Below are positions 24,967-34,224 of a DNA stretch of 64,000 nucleotides, piece by piece. The stretch comes from Actinacidiphila acididurans (GTDB taxonomy: Bacteria; Actinomycetota; Actinomycetes; Streptomycetales; Streptomycetaceae). The notes beneath the pieces were generated by a model, which was not told the DNA's origin, did not search any database, and saw only the letters and a program-made list of their open reading frames with translations. The stretch covers positions 124,001 through 188,000 of the forward strand of contig NZ_JADKYB010000015.1 of NCBI RefSeq assembly GCF_016918855.1, written 5' to 3'. Positions within the stretch are counted from its first letter, which is position 1, and every line of letters starts with the position of its first letter. The position numbers were made by a program, and so were the translations under genes.

Positions 24967-25818
24967 ATGAATGCCCAGCAGCCCGACGAACAGCACCCCG
25001 ACCTGCACGTCCTGGTCACCCCTGCGTACCTGGCCGGACGCGGGAACCCCGCCGACCTCTCCAACTCTCTGTACGCGCACCGCGACTGGGGCTGGACAAG
25101 CACCGACACCGGGCAGATCTTCGTCAGCCCCCGCCACGACACCCACATCGCCTACCTGCCCCAAGGCCGTTACGGCGGCTGGAAAGTCACCCAGTACCGG
25201 GAACCCCTCGGCATGCCCATCTGGTCGGCCACTTTCAGCCCCAACACCCCGACCGAGATCATCTCCGCCTTCACCGACGCCCTGATCGACCGCCTGGCCA
25301 GCGACCACCCCCACTCCTGGAACTCCGGCCCGGCGGGCCAGGTCACTCGGCCCGCCGACACACTTGCTGAGCGAGGGTGGCGCAACACCGACACCAACTT
25401 GGACTTCTGCCACCGCTCCCCGGACGGACACGCCTACCTCAGCGAAAGCCGCCACGGAGTCAACGACTACGCCGAACTCGAAGGCGGCTACCGGGCACGG
25501 TGGACGATGTACGCCTGCGTCGACGTGGTCAACGGCGAGCGCTGGCACGCCGACTTCACCAACCGCACGCCCCTCCACCTGATCACCGAGGTGACGCGGG
25601 CGTTCAGCAGCACCGAACCCGTAGAGCGACCGCGCTCCGGCATCCCCGAGCGGAACCTGCCCTACGTGACCATCACGCCCATCGCAGATGACGTGTCGGA
25701 TCACCGCCAGTCGGCCGCCCTCACCCGTACCGGACGCGGCCTGCCTATCGGGCCCTCGCTGGAGACCGGTACGGCCGCCCCCAACCCCAGCTCGCCTCTG
25801 CGCTCCCGGCGCCGCTGA
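24967..25818 (+). CDS. DUF317 protein
   Basis: 283 residues with two DUF317-type halves: HVLVTPAYLAG..TGQIFVSPRHDTHIAYLP..WSATFSPNTPTEIISAFTDAL and a second from ERGWRNTDTNLDFCHRSPDGHAYLSES to FTNRTPLHLITEVTRAF (read in pieces). DUF317 is a Streptomyces-specific domain usually encoded on conjugative elements; no biochemical role is known. GGAG lies 11 bases before ATG 24967. It is followed 18 bases later by another DUF317 gene. Confidence 0.8.
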   Translation: MNAQQPDEQHPDLHVLVTPAYLAGRGNPADLSNSLYAHRDWGWTSTDTGQIFVSPRHDTHIAYLPQGRYGGWKVTQYREPLGMPIWSATFSPNTPTEIISAFTDALIDRLASDHPHSWNSGPAGQVTRPADTLAERGWRNTDTNLDFCHRSPDGHAYLSESRHGVNDYAELEGGYRARWTMYACVDVVNGERWHADFTNRTPLHLITEVTRAFSSTEPVERPRSGIPERNLPYVTITPIADDVSDHRQSAALTRTGRGLPIGPSLETGTAAPNPSSPLRSRRR

Positions 25819-25836
25819 CGGACCGAGGAGGATCGC

Positions 25837-26760
25837 ATGCCGTACAACGCAGACGACGAACAGTGGCGCGAATACCTCGTCACCCCCCGCTACCTCGCCG
25901 GGTCGGACGGCACCGGCGACGTCGGCTTCGCTCCCGTCGCCCACTGGCCCCACCACCACCTGGACGACGGCCCCTGCCAGCTCATGGTCACGTCACCCGA
26001 CGGGCGGATCCGCATCGGCTGGTTCGGCGACGACTACGACCTGTGGAAGATCACCTCCGCCGAGGACGCCGTCTCCGCACCCCGCTGGACCGCGACCTTC
26101 AACCACGTCACCCCAGCCGAGATCGTCGCCGGCCTCACCGCCGCCCTGGCCCGCGACTACGCCAACAGCACGGACGACAACCACCGTTTCCTCGCGCCTC
26201 CGTCGCTGTACTGGGCGGATGCCGTTCAGCCCCTGATCAACGTCGGCTGGACCCGCGCCGCGGCCGAGCGCGGCACGGTCGAGCTCATCGCGCCGGACCG
26301 CCTGGCAGGCGTCCTGATCGACAACCGCTTCTCCGGCTGGAACGACGAAACCGTGACGCTGTGGGCCGGCCCGCCCGGCTGGGGCACCCGCGCCGAAGCG
26401 GTCTTCACCACCCGCACCCCCGCCCACCTGATCGCTGCAACAGCCGCCGTCATGGCCGACCCCACACCCGTGATCCGCGAACGCCAGCAGATCGACCCCC
26501 GCATGCAGCACCTGGTCACCCTCACCCTCGTCGATCCGCCCCCTCCGCAGGCCCGCCGCGCCCCGACTCCACTCGACGTACGCCGGGCTGCCGTCGTCCA
26601 TGCGGTCCAACGTGCCAGCGGCGACTCGTATACGGACGTGCGCGTCCGAGCCGCGCGGATCCGTACCGCGCTGTCGGCGGAGAACCGACCGGACAGGGCT
26701 GGGCAGCCCCCTGGGGCCGCTCCGTCGGGCAGCGTGCCGACGCCGCGGCATAGTCGCTGA
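25837..26760 (+). CDS. DUF317 protein, second copy
   Basis: 307 residues. It shows the DUF317 layout: LVTPRYLAGSD, a DGRIRIGWFGDDYDLWKI strand pair, WTATFNHVTPAEIVAGLTAAL and, in the second half, a degenerate repeat ending FTTRTPAHLIAATAAVM. GAGGAGG stands 6 bases before ATG 25837. The pair 24967/25837 looks like an old duplication. This gene ends the rightward operon begun at 20407; decayed sequence follows. Confidence 0.8.
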   Translation: MPYNADDEQWREYLVTPRYLAGSDGTGDVGFAPVAHWPHHHLDDGPCQLMVTSPDGRIRIGWFGDDYDLWKITSAEDAVSAPRWTATFNHVTPAEIVAGLTAALARDYANSTDDNHRFLAPPSLYWADAVQPLINVGWTRAAAERGTVELIAPDRLAGVLIDNRFSGWNDETVTLWAGPPGWGTRAEAVFTTRTPAHLIAATAAVMADPTPVIRERQQIDPRMQHLVTLTLVDPPPPQARRAPTPLDVRRAAVVHAVQRASGDSYTDVRVRAARIRTALSAENRPDRAGQPPGAAPSGSVPTPRHSR

Positions 26761-26931
26761 CCAGGTACCGGCCTAGACCGCGCCAGCCCTACGCAGAGCC
26801 TTCGTTTCCGGCGCCACCGAGCGAGAGGAACCGGGGGTCGGCAAGGTCCCGGAGGAGCAGGCCGGTGATGAACGCGGCGATGGCGAGGTTCCGCACGACC
26901 GGGTGGCGGGCCCGTGAGCCGGAGCCGACGC

Positions 26932-27856
26932 CTACGGCGTTGCCTTACTGAAGCGCTCGACGTCCTGGCGGGCTTCGCGCAGTTTCTCCTCGGCACGGGC
27001 GAGGGCCTCATCGGCTGTACGCAGTTCGTCTTCCGCTTCGTGCTCGGTCCAGGTGGCGTGCTCGGCGTCGTCCTCGGCCCGGCGCAGCTGTTCGTGCAGC
27101 TCGCGGACCTTCCGCTCCGCGCGTTCGCGGGCGCCGCGGGTCCGGTCGTAAGCCTTTTTCGCCTCACGCCGAGTAGCCTGCTGCTGGTGGACGCGGGTCC
27201 CGGCGTCGGTGAGGGCCTGGTGGGCGCGTTCCAGCTCCGCCTGACACTGCCGGCGACGGCGTTATGCGAGCTCGTCCCGGTCCTTGCCCTTGCCGGGGTG
27301 CTCCGGGCCGCGGCCGGGCGACGGGGCGGCTGCGGGAGCGGCGGCCGTACGGGCGCCGCCGGCGGGAGCGAAGGTCGAAGGCGGGGTGAGCGGGGCGGTG
27401 AGGGTGCCGTTCGCCCACTCCTGGGCGGCTTCAGGGTCGGCGACCGCAGCGCGCAACGTGGTCTCCAGCTCGCGCTGAACGCTCTGGCCGATGCGGTGAC
27501 CGGCTTCGGCGGCCAGCCACACTGCCTGCTGGGACAGAGCCGAGATGATCCGCCACTGCTGCCCCGACAGCTCCCGCGTCCGCCGCGCGTCCAGTTCCCC
27601 GTGCGCCTGCCGCAGCGCTTCACCCAGCTCAAGGAACGCCGCGGTTTCGTCCGGCCGGCGGCGCACCAGCAGGTTGCTCGCCCACGCCGACAGGGAGGGC
27701 TTGCGCAGGGCCGCGATGGCGCGGGCGGCGTTACGGTCGCCGGCCCTGCGCGCGGCCGCGGCCTTCTCGTCCCGCAGCGCGGTGAAGCCGTCGGGCGGCG
27801 CGGCGTACAGCTCATCGGTGACGGCCTGGACGTCGACCGGGGTACCGGCCCGATCC
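26932..27856 (-). pseudogene. Coiled-coil actinobacterial protein, lost start and internal stop
   Basis: Reading leftward from 27856, the frame gives VDVQAVTDELYAAPPDGFTALRDE and RKPSLSAWASNLLVRRRPDE (in pieces), which resemble a conserved helical actinobacterial protein of unknown function. A TAG stop lies immediately upstream and no start codon precedes it. A TAA at 27262-27264 interrupts the frame after KGKDRDELA; beyond it the same frame continues as a long charged coiled coil (REAKKAYDRTRGARERAERK) to a stop at 26932. Both defects indicate a dead gene. Confidence 0.65.
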
Positions 27857-28299
27857 TAATTGCCGCGCCCCCGGCTGCGCGCGGGTCCGGCCTTCGCACG
27901 GGGCGGCACGACTTCCACTCCGGCATACCTGGCGCCCTTCCGGCGCAGTGACCTGTTCCATGCCCCCAGCCTCACCCCGGCCCGCCACGAGCGCATGGCG
28001 GGTTGGGTGGGTCGGGCGACCAAGTCGACGACTGCCTCGCCGGTCATCCCACCGGACCGGTCACCGACCAGGAAGCCAGGACTCCTGGTGCGCAACGTCC
28101 GGCCTGCCCTCGGCAACGTCGTCGGGGGTGCTGACGACGGGAGTTCTCGGCAACCAGTCGACGGCGGCGTTGTGGCTGGTGACCAAACCTTCCGCCCGAG
28201 CGCGGGCGCCCAGGTGGGTGAGGATGTCGCCGACGGCTCCTTGCGGATAGAACCAGGAGCCAAGAAGGTTGAAGGCGCGACGCGGACACACCGAACCGG

Positions 28300-28912
28300 A
28301 TCACACACGTGACCACCACCGAGGCAGCGTTCATAGAGGTCAAGATGATCAGCCGTACTCACGCCGACCTGACCACGCAGGGACGGCTGCCTTCCGTGCA
28401 CCTCGTCGACGCTGGCTACGTCGATGGCCGCAACTTGACCGCCGCCTGCCGGGACAGGGTCGTCGAGCTGCTCGTCCGCCATGGCCTGTCTTCAGAGGAA
28501 AACCGGCCAGCTACAGCACGGATGCCTTCACCATCGACTGGGACACGCGCGCGGCCGCCTACCCAACGGTCAGACCAACGTCGTGTGCCGGCAGGAATCC
28601 CGTCGTCTACGTCCGGTTCGCCGGCTGGCACTGCACCCCCGCCCGGAACGCGGAAAATGCGCAACGCCCCGAACCAACCAAGTGCACCCTCATGCTCTGT
28701 CTCCGCGAGGCCCTGCGGCAGGCTGGCGCGGCCACGGACCGCGACGAGTGGAAGCGGCGCTACGACCTGTGTGCCGGAGTCGAGGCCAGCATCGCCCACT
28801 TCAAAGCAGCTACGTCCCGCCAGCCGACGGTGGCGGGACGCACGGGTGGGGGTCATTTTCCAACATCGTCCCTCTGGTGGCGACCCATTTCACTGTTGCT
28901 GAGCGCGAGCTG
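28300..28912 (+). pseudogene. IS1182-type transposase relic
   Basis: From about 28309 the frame reads TTTEAAFIEVKMISRTHADL and LPSVHLVDAGYVDGRNL, then shifts frame to STDAFTIDWDTRAAAYP and onward to RDEWKRRYDLCAGVEASIAH. This is the usual order of the catalytic and C-terminal motifs of IS1182-family transposases. Several frameshifts and missing ends make it non-functional. The sequence between 27857 and 28300 shows no clear gene. Confidence 0.6.
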
Positions 28913-29017
28913 AGCTGAGCGCTCCGCGTTCTCTACAGGCCAGTTGAATCTCAGCGCTTCTGCATCTCCCGATCGTGGGAGGGCGTGGTTGCGCCCCACG
29001 GTCTACAGGGGGTGCGG

Positions 29018-29140
29018 CTAGGAGAAGATGTGCTCCAAGACCCAGGTGGTGACGGCTCGGGCGATGCCAGAGAGGGTGCCGCTCAGAGCCATGCGGACCA
29101 GCGTCAGTCGTTCGCTGCGGTTCAGGTGCGTGCTAGACAT
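29018..29140 (-). CDS. 40-residue small protein divergent from NTPase gene
   Basis: ATG 29140 follows GAGG by about five bases. The peptide begins MSSTHLNRSERLTLVRM and ends VTTWVLEHIFS, with an amphipathic helical middle (ALSGTLSGIARAVTTW). It looks like a conserved streptomycete small protein, but I cannot name it. It is divergent from 29308-32208 with 167 bases between, so the two may share a control region. Confidence 0.5.
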   Translation of the reverse strand: MSSTHLNRSERLTLVRMALSGTLSGIARAVTTWVLEHIFS

Positions 29141-29307
29141 GCGGGCCTCACGGTTGCGTGGGGTGGGCGGGTGGTCGGCCGGCCGGCTTGTCTTCCAGCC
29201 TCGGGGCCTGGTGAGGTGCCCGGTCCAGTTGCGACGAGAGCCCAATGTGTCCGGTAATTCGCCCTGTTCAGGCGGCACGCGCGCGGCGGTGCGGTGATGA
29301 TGGTGCG

Positions 29308-32208
29308 ATGAATGGCGACGGGGGGAGCGGTCCGGGGCGTCGGCCGCGGGTCCTGGAGCGGGCACGGGTGGGCTGGCCGCGTGCGCTGAGTGCGTTGAAA
29401 GGCCTGCTGTACGAGGTGTATAGGGCGGCGGGTACGCCGAGCCTGGACGAAATCGTCAAGGACATAACCGAGGACAACGAGCTGCCTGGGGCGCCGGGCC
29501 GGGACACTGTCCGCCGCTGTATCAGCGATCCCACCGTGCCGCCGAGGCAGGCTGACGTGGTGGCTATCGCGCGGGTCCTTGCCCGTCGGGCAGCGATGGA
29601 CGCCGATGACCTGGCAGCACGGATACGGAACCTGTGGGTCGAGGCCGGGACGGCCCAGGCCGCCGGCCGGCCGATCGGCGAGTTCGACGACCGGCTCGTC
29701 ATGGACGACCTCGAAGTCCACCCGTCCCTCGATACAGCCGTGGGTCAGGGGCTGGATATGCTCCCCGCTTACGTCCCACGTAGTCATGACAACCGCTTGG
29801 CCGCGGTGGTCCAGGCCGCCCGTGAGGGCCGAAGTGGCATCGTAGTCCTGGTCGGTGGGTCGTCCACAGGCAAGACCCGGGCCCTGTGGGATGCGGTAAA
29901 AGGCCTGCCGCACGGCTGGCGTCTGTGGCACCCCCTCGCCCCAACACGTGCGGATGCCCTCTTGGCGGGACTGATCAATGTGGCGCCGCAGACGGTGGTA
30001 TGGCTCAACGAGGCCCAGGACTACCTGCAGCCGGCCCCGCTGGGGGAGCAGGTCGCAGCGGGGCTGCGCACACTACTCAACGACCCCGTCCGGGGCCCAG
30101 TGCTGGTCGTTGCCACCTTGTGGCCGGGCCACTGGGAGACCCTGACCGCCTCGGGGGCGGCGCATGCACAGGCGCGGGAACTGCTGAGCGGGCATGAGAT
30201 CCACGTGCCCGACGCCTTCACGCAGGCCGACCTCGCGCGCCTCGCAGAGTACGCGCCTACTGATCCCAGGCTGCGGGCAGCCGCCGACCATGCCGCGGAC
30301 GCGCAGATCGCCCAGTACCTGGCCGGCGCGCCCGTCCTGCTCGCCCGATACCGTGCCTCTCGCGGCATCACTCGCGGGCTCATCCATGCTGCGATGGACG
30401 CCCGGCGCCTGGGTGCCGGCCCCTATCTGCCCTTGGCGTGGCTGGTCGATGCCGCCCCCGCCTACCTCACCGACACTGAATGGAACGCCATAACAGCGGG
30501 AGGCATGGAGTGGCTCGCTTCCGTCCTTGAATACCTCACGCCCCGTGATGGCGTCCCCGGCATCCTCACCCCTGTCAGCACAGGCAAGCCCCGCAACCAG
30601 CGGATCTCCCGTGCCCGCACGGGCTCACCGGAGCCCACACAAGGCCCGAGAAGTCCGCTGTACCAGCTCGCCGACTACCTCGGTCAACACGCCCGCACCG
30701 AACGCCGCGCGCAGATCCCACCCATCGGATTCTGGACCGCAGCCGCCATGCGGGCGCACCCTGCCGACAAGGGCGCCCTCGGCCGCTCCGCCCAGGATCG
30801 TGGCCTATACCGGGACGCCGCCCAACTGTACAAATACGCCGCGCACCACGACCCCATCTCCGCCGCTGCTCTCATAAGGCTCCTCCACAGCCTCAGCCCG
30901 CTGGACCGCGCCCCCGCCCAGTGGGCCGCCGCTGAAGTGGACCTCACCAACCCCGACGGCGCGGCCGACCTTCTGGATGCTTTAAGTGAGGTGGGAGCGA
31001 CCGAGCAGACCATGGCCGTGGCGAACCGTGTCGTCGCCGAGGCCGACCTCACCAACCCCGATGGCGCGGCCAGCCTCCTGGATGCTTTGGGTGAGGCGGG
31101 GGCAACCGAGCAGACCACCATCGTGGCCAACCGCGTCGCCATTGAGGCCGACCTCACCAACCCCGACAGCGCGGCCAGCCTCCTGGGGGCCCTGCGTGAA
31201 GCGGGAGCGACAGAGCAGGCAACGTCCGTGGCCAACCGCGTCGCCATCGAGGCCAACGTCAGCTACCCAGGCGGCGTGGCCAGCCTCCTGGAGGCCCTGC
31301 GTGAAGCGGGAGCAACCGAGCAGACCACCATCGTGGCCAACCGTGTCGTCGCCGAGGCCGACCTCACCAACCCCGACGGCGCGGCCGACCTTCTGGATGC
31401 TTTAAGTGAGGTGGGAGCGACCGAGCAGATCATGGCCGTGTCGAACCGTGTCGTCGCCGAGGCCGACCTCACCAACCCCGACAGCGCGGCCGATTTCCTG
31501 AACGCCCTGCGTGAGGCGGGGGCAACCGAGCAGACCACCATCGTGGCCAACCGCGTCGCCATCGAGGCCAACGTCAGCTACCCAGGCGGCGTGGCCAGCC
31601 TCCTGGAGGCCCTGCGTGAAGCGGGGGCAACCGAGCAGACCACGGTTTTACTGAGCCGCAACCCCGCTGCCGAAGCGGACCTCACCAACCCCGACGGCGT
31701 GGCCAGCCTCCTGGAGGCCCTGCGTGAAGCGGGAGCAAGCGAGCAGACCACGGTTTTACTGAGCCGCAACCCCGCTGCCGAAGCGGACCTCACCAACCCC
31801 GACGGCGTGGCCAGCCTCCTGGAGGCCCTGCGTGAAGCGGGAGCAAGCGAGCAGACCACAGTTTTGCTAAGCCGCGTCGCCGCCGGAGCCGACCTCACCA
31901 ACCCTGACGGCTTGTTCCGGCTCCTGGGGGCCCTGCGTGAAGCGGGAGCAACCGAGCAGATCAGCGTCGTGGCGAACCGCGTCGCCGCCGGAGCCGACCT
32001 GACCAACTCTGACAGTTTGTTCCGGCTCCTGGGGACCGTGCGCGAGGCGGGAGCGGCCGAGCATATCACCGCTCTATCCGAACGCCTGCCCGGCGCAGGG
32101 CGTTTCCACCTATTCATCAGAATTACCGGTCTTACGCAAAAGTACCTGTACGGACGAGAACCCGACGGAACTGCTGCTGACGCTTGGACCTGGTCGGATT
32201 TGGGCTGA
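29308..32208 (+). CDS. HTH-NTPase protein with 11 C-terminal 35-residue repeats
   Basis: 966 residues. N terminus: XRE-like helix-turn-helix region (about 40-95, with SLDEIVKDI and RDTVRRCISDP). Middle: P-loop NTPase with Walker A GGSSTGKT at 183-190 and Walker B-like TVVWLNEAQD at about 229-238. C terminus from about residue 543: eleven repeats of the form EADLTNPDGVASLLEALREAG. The protein closes with LPGAGRFHLF and a YGREPDG..W.WSDLG end that I recall from many Streptomyces proteins. The layout (sensor repeats, NTPase switch, N-terminal effector or adaptor) resembles STAND-type signalling proteins used in defence, but no known effector domain is seen. ATG 29308 is the only good in-frame ATG near the start. 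Confidence 0.75.
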   Translation: MNGDGGSGPGRRPRVLERARVGWPRALSALKGLLYEVYRAAGTPSLDEIVKDITEDNELPGAPGRDTVRRCISDPTVPPRQADVVAIARVLARRAAMDADDLAARIRNLWVEAGTAQAAGRPIGEFDDRLVMDDLEVHPSLDTAVGQGLDMLPAYVPRSHDNRLAAVVQAAREGRSGIVVLVGGSSTGKTRALWDAVKGLPHGWRLWHPLAPTRADALLAGLINVAPQTVVWLNEAQDYLQPAPLGEQVAAGLRTLLNDPVRGPVLVVATLWPGHWETLTASGAAHAQARELLSGHEIHVPDAFTQADLARLAEYAPTDPRLRAAADHAADAQIAQYLAGAPVLLARYRASRGITRGLIHAAMDARRLGAGPYLPLAWLVDAAPAYLTDTEWNAITAGGMEWLASVLEYLTPRDGVPGILTPVSTGKPRNQRISRARTGSPEPTQGPRSPLYQLADYLGQHARTERRAQIPPIGFWTAAAMRAHPADKGALGRSAQDRGLYRDAAQLYKYAAHHDPISAAALIRLLHSLSPLDRAPAQWAAAEVDLTNPDGAADLLDALSEVGATEQTMAVANRVVAEADLTNPDGAASLLDALGEAGATEQTTIVANRVAIEADLTNPDSAASLLGALREAGATEQATSVANRVAIEANVSYPGGVASLLEALREAGATEQTTIVANRVVAEADLTNPDGAADLLDALSEVGATEQIMAVSNRVVAEADLTNPDSAADFLNALREAGATEQTTIVANRVAIEANVSYPGGVASLLEALREAGATEQTTVLLSRNPAAEADLTNPDGVASLLEALREAGASEQTTVLLSRNPAAEADLTNPDGVASLLEALREAGASEQTTVLLSRVAAGADLTNPDGLFRLLGALREAGATEQISVVANRVAAGADLTNSDSLFRLLGTVREAGAAEHITALSERLPGAGRFHLFIRITGLTQKYLYGREPDGTAADAWTWSDLG
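30933..32090 (+). repeat. Eleven tandem 105-nt coding repeats
   Basis: Units of about 105 bases encode helix-hairpin repeats beginning E-A-D-L-T-N-P-D. Some units are almost identical in DNA, such as those around 31670-31770 and 31775-31870, showing recent duplication or gene conversion. Others, with ANVSYPGGV, recur as a distinct subtype at about 31250 and 31565. The array is inside the gene 29308-32208. Confidence 0.85.
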
Positions 32209-32431
32209 CCCCGAGTACCGAAGGTGCTGGGTAACTGATCGAAGAGTCTCCGCGCAGTCAATCTCACAATGGCAGCATTTGTGCAGTCCACGTGCACGAT
32301 GCCACCGCGGCCGGGGTTGCCGCACACGACTTACACGGGGCCCTTGAATCGGCCGCGGTTCACCGCCGCAGACCGCTGTTGGCTGGTACCCGACGAGTGC
32401 GGCGACGGCTACAAAGCCGAGTGCGTCCAGG

Positions 32432-32907
32432 GTCAGCGTTTGATGCGACTGCGGACGGCGAGGACTGCGAAGCCAAGGAGGACAGGTTCGCTCAGCCGGG
32501 ACGCCATTTCGGTGTAGGTGCCGGTGTCCTGACCCGACGTGCGGAAGATCACGGAGTTGACGACAACCAGGGGGCCCTGCTCGAAGCGCGCTGGTCAGGC
32601 GGTCGCCAGGTGTTCCGGTCGGGTTTTCAGGGTCAGCGTTGTCGGTGGTCATCATGACCTGACGCCCGGCGAGGGTGCCGGTGCTGAGTGAGGGCGTGTC
32701 TCCCTGCGGCAGCCCCCACAGCATCGTGACCAGCATCGTGAGGGACAACCTCGGCGCCGGCGGTGAGTTGGGCTCCCGCTGCGCTGTCGACTCGGTGAAC
32801 ATCCTGACGCTGACTTCCACCCGCTGGGATCGCCCCTCGTCCAGTTCGCCGATGGCAGACACGATCCCCGGGCAATCGACTACGACCTTCTGCACACCCC
32901 ATGTCAA
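32432..32907 (-). pseudogene. Frameshifted conserved hypothetical gene
   Basis: From TTG 32907 leftward the frame reads GIVSAIGELDEGRSQRV, LSLTMLVTMLWGLPQGD and GTLAGRQVMMTTDN. At about 32585 the sense frame changes, and FEQGPLVVVNSVIFRTSGQ and LSEPVLLGFAVLAVRSR follow to the stop at 32432. Both parts look like one small streptomycete protein with C-terminal hydrophobic segment. The length is not a multiple of three, confirming an indel. Function unknown. Confidence 0.5.
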
Positions 32908-32955
32908 CCTACCGGTGTCGGGAAAAAGTGCAGGTCAACGAAGGGATCGTGTCTC

Positions 32956-33288
32956 TTGAACTCCTTGCCCGTCCTCTTTCGCCCCCTCGGTGCGGCGCAT
33001 CCTTCGCTGTCCAGCGACGGATGCGCCGCACCGGTGCTCGACCTCCTGAGCGAGCGTGGCTGGGCGGTCGTGTCCACGCCGGAGGCCAACGTGCACTGCA
33101 CCAGCCCCGACGGGCACATCTACGTCGGATGGCTGCCCGAGGACCCCGCCGCGTGGCGGCGCGGCATCGTATGGACCATCCGTGCCATCCCGGACCAGGC
33201 CGAACCCTGGATCCAGGAGTTCAGCTCGGATGTCCCCAGCGGCGCCGTCGCCGGGTTCCTCCGTGGGCTGATCGGACACGTCCACTGA
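32956..33288 (+). pseudogene. Single DUF317 half-domain, 5'-truncated
   Basis: The frame from about residue 27 (VLDLLSERGW) through NVHCTSPDGHIYVGWLPED and WTIRAIPDQAEPWIQEF matches one DUF317 repeat, while the first 26 codons are formed by an inverted repeat (32989-33032) and unrelated sequence. A normal DUF317 protein has two repeats and an N-terminal section. GTG 33034 could allow translation of the half-domain. It is probably the tail of a deleted third DUF317 gene. Confidence 0.55.
32989..33032. repeat. 44-base near-perfect palindrome
   Basis: GGTGCGGCGCATCC followed by TTCGCTG at 32989-33009 pairs with 33012-33032 with a single mismatch and a two-base centre. It lies at the exact point where DUF317 homology begins, so it may be an insertion scar, a terminator or a recombination site. 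No T-run follows. Confidence 0.75.
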
Positions 33289-33395
33289 ACAGCCCACGGT
33301 CCGGCCACGGCCGAACCGTCCCTGCCTACAGCCTCCGGCGTGATCCCGTAGCTCTCCTCTCACCGTTCGCCCCGCACATCTCGCAGGAGACGCCC

Positions 33396-33608
33396 GTGCC
33401 GCAATACCTGACCGTCGGCCACCTGCTCCGCCAGCTCCAAGACCTCAACCCCGGCCTGCCGATCCGCCTCGCGGTCAACCCCGATTGGCCCTTTGCCCAC
33501 TTCATCGGCACCACCATCGTCGTCACCAACGGCGTGGCCTACATCCCCGAAGACGGCCACGAGGACTATCTGCCCGTCCCGGCCCGCGACGCCCTCGATT
33601 GGACCTGA
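33396..33608 (+). CDS. 70-residue conserved-looking element protein
   Basis: GTG 33396 follows AGGAGA by six bases. The protein reads TVGHLLRQLQDLNPGLPIRL then FAHFIGTTIVVTNGVAYIPE and ends DYLPVPARDALDW. The first helix and Asn-Pro-Gly-Leu-Pro resemble small modulators seen on streptomycete elements, but no family name is certain. It precedes 33624-34025 on the same strand. Confidence 0.6.
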   Translation: MPQYLTVGHLLRQLQDLNPGLPIRLAVNPDWPFAHFIGTTIVVTNGVAYIPEDGHEDYLPVPARDALDWT

Positions 33609-33623
33609 ACCCGCCCTGTCCTC

Positions 33624-34025
33624 TTGGAGGCCCGCATTCCACTGCCACCCTCCGCGCTTCTCGCCCGCCCGCTGCACCCGCTCGCACTTCGACCCATGCC
33701 ACCTGGAGTTCGCGGTGCACTCGTTCGGAGCGTCTCGCCCGTTCCCGACGGCCCCCTCAAGATCTCCTGGCTCCGAACCGGCAGTCCCCGGCTCCCCCTC
33801 GGCCGCATCTTGCTCCGATGGGAGACCGCCCCCCACCGGGGCTGGGACGTCACCGCCCGCCTCGCACTGGCCACCACCGAAGTGCATCTCGCCAGCTGGC
33901 CCGCCGCCCCCGACAACTGGCCCCAGCTTGTCCGTCCCACCCTCTACGAGGTGACCGGCCTGTGCCGCGCGCTCCTTGTGGCCACCGCCGCCCTCGACCT
34001 CGCCAACCACCTCGCCGACCGCTGA
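33624..34025 (+). CDS. Hypothetical protein, start uncertain
   Basis: Up to 133 residues; the convincing part begins near VRSVSPVPDGPLKISWLR and ends ALLVATAALDLANHLADR, a C-terminal amphipathic helix. ATG 33696 is an alternative start. Weak ribosome-binding sites at both. No motif recognised. A strong terminator-like hairpin lies 142 bases downstream. Confidence 0.5.
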   Translation: MEARIPLPPSALLARPLHPLALRPMPPGVRGALVRSVSPVPDGPLKISWLRTGSPRLPLGRILLRWETAPHRGWDVTARLALATTEVHLASWPAAPDNWPQLVRPTLYEVTGLCRALLVATAALDLANHLADR

Positions 34026-34166
34026 TGCCCAGAAGCCGCCTGCGTCGCTCCAGCAGGGGCGCCTTCGCCGTATGCCGTCCCTACGTGCCGCAAACGTCCA
34101 ACGCGGCGAGCGACAAGGCCGCCTGACCCGACGCAGCGCATACGCCAGCTGATCGCTGTACAAGCA

Positions 34167-34198
34167 AGGAGCGCCACCGGCCTGCCGGTGGCGCTCCT
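34167..34198. terminator. Bidirectional hairpin terminator
   Basis: AGGAGCGCCACCGG at 34167-34180 pairs perfectly with 34185-34198 around the loop CCTG. It lies between convergent genes ending at 34025 (plus) and 34225 (minus). There is no long T-run, as is common in streptomycetes. Confidence 0.7.
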
Positions 34199-34224
34199 CG
34201 GCGTTCGCCGGTCTCGAGCCTCTT

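Noticed and set aside
28061..28291. 76-codon minus-strand frame with natural-looking composition
   Set aside because: It has no recognisable motif and lies in decayed DNA; it might be a gene fragment but cannot be supported.
30933..32090. Regular repeats that might suggest a CRISPR array
   Set aside because: The repeats are 105 bases, in frame and encode a helical protein repeat; there are no spacers.
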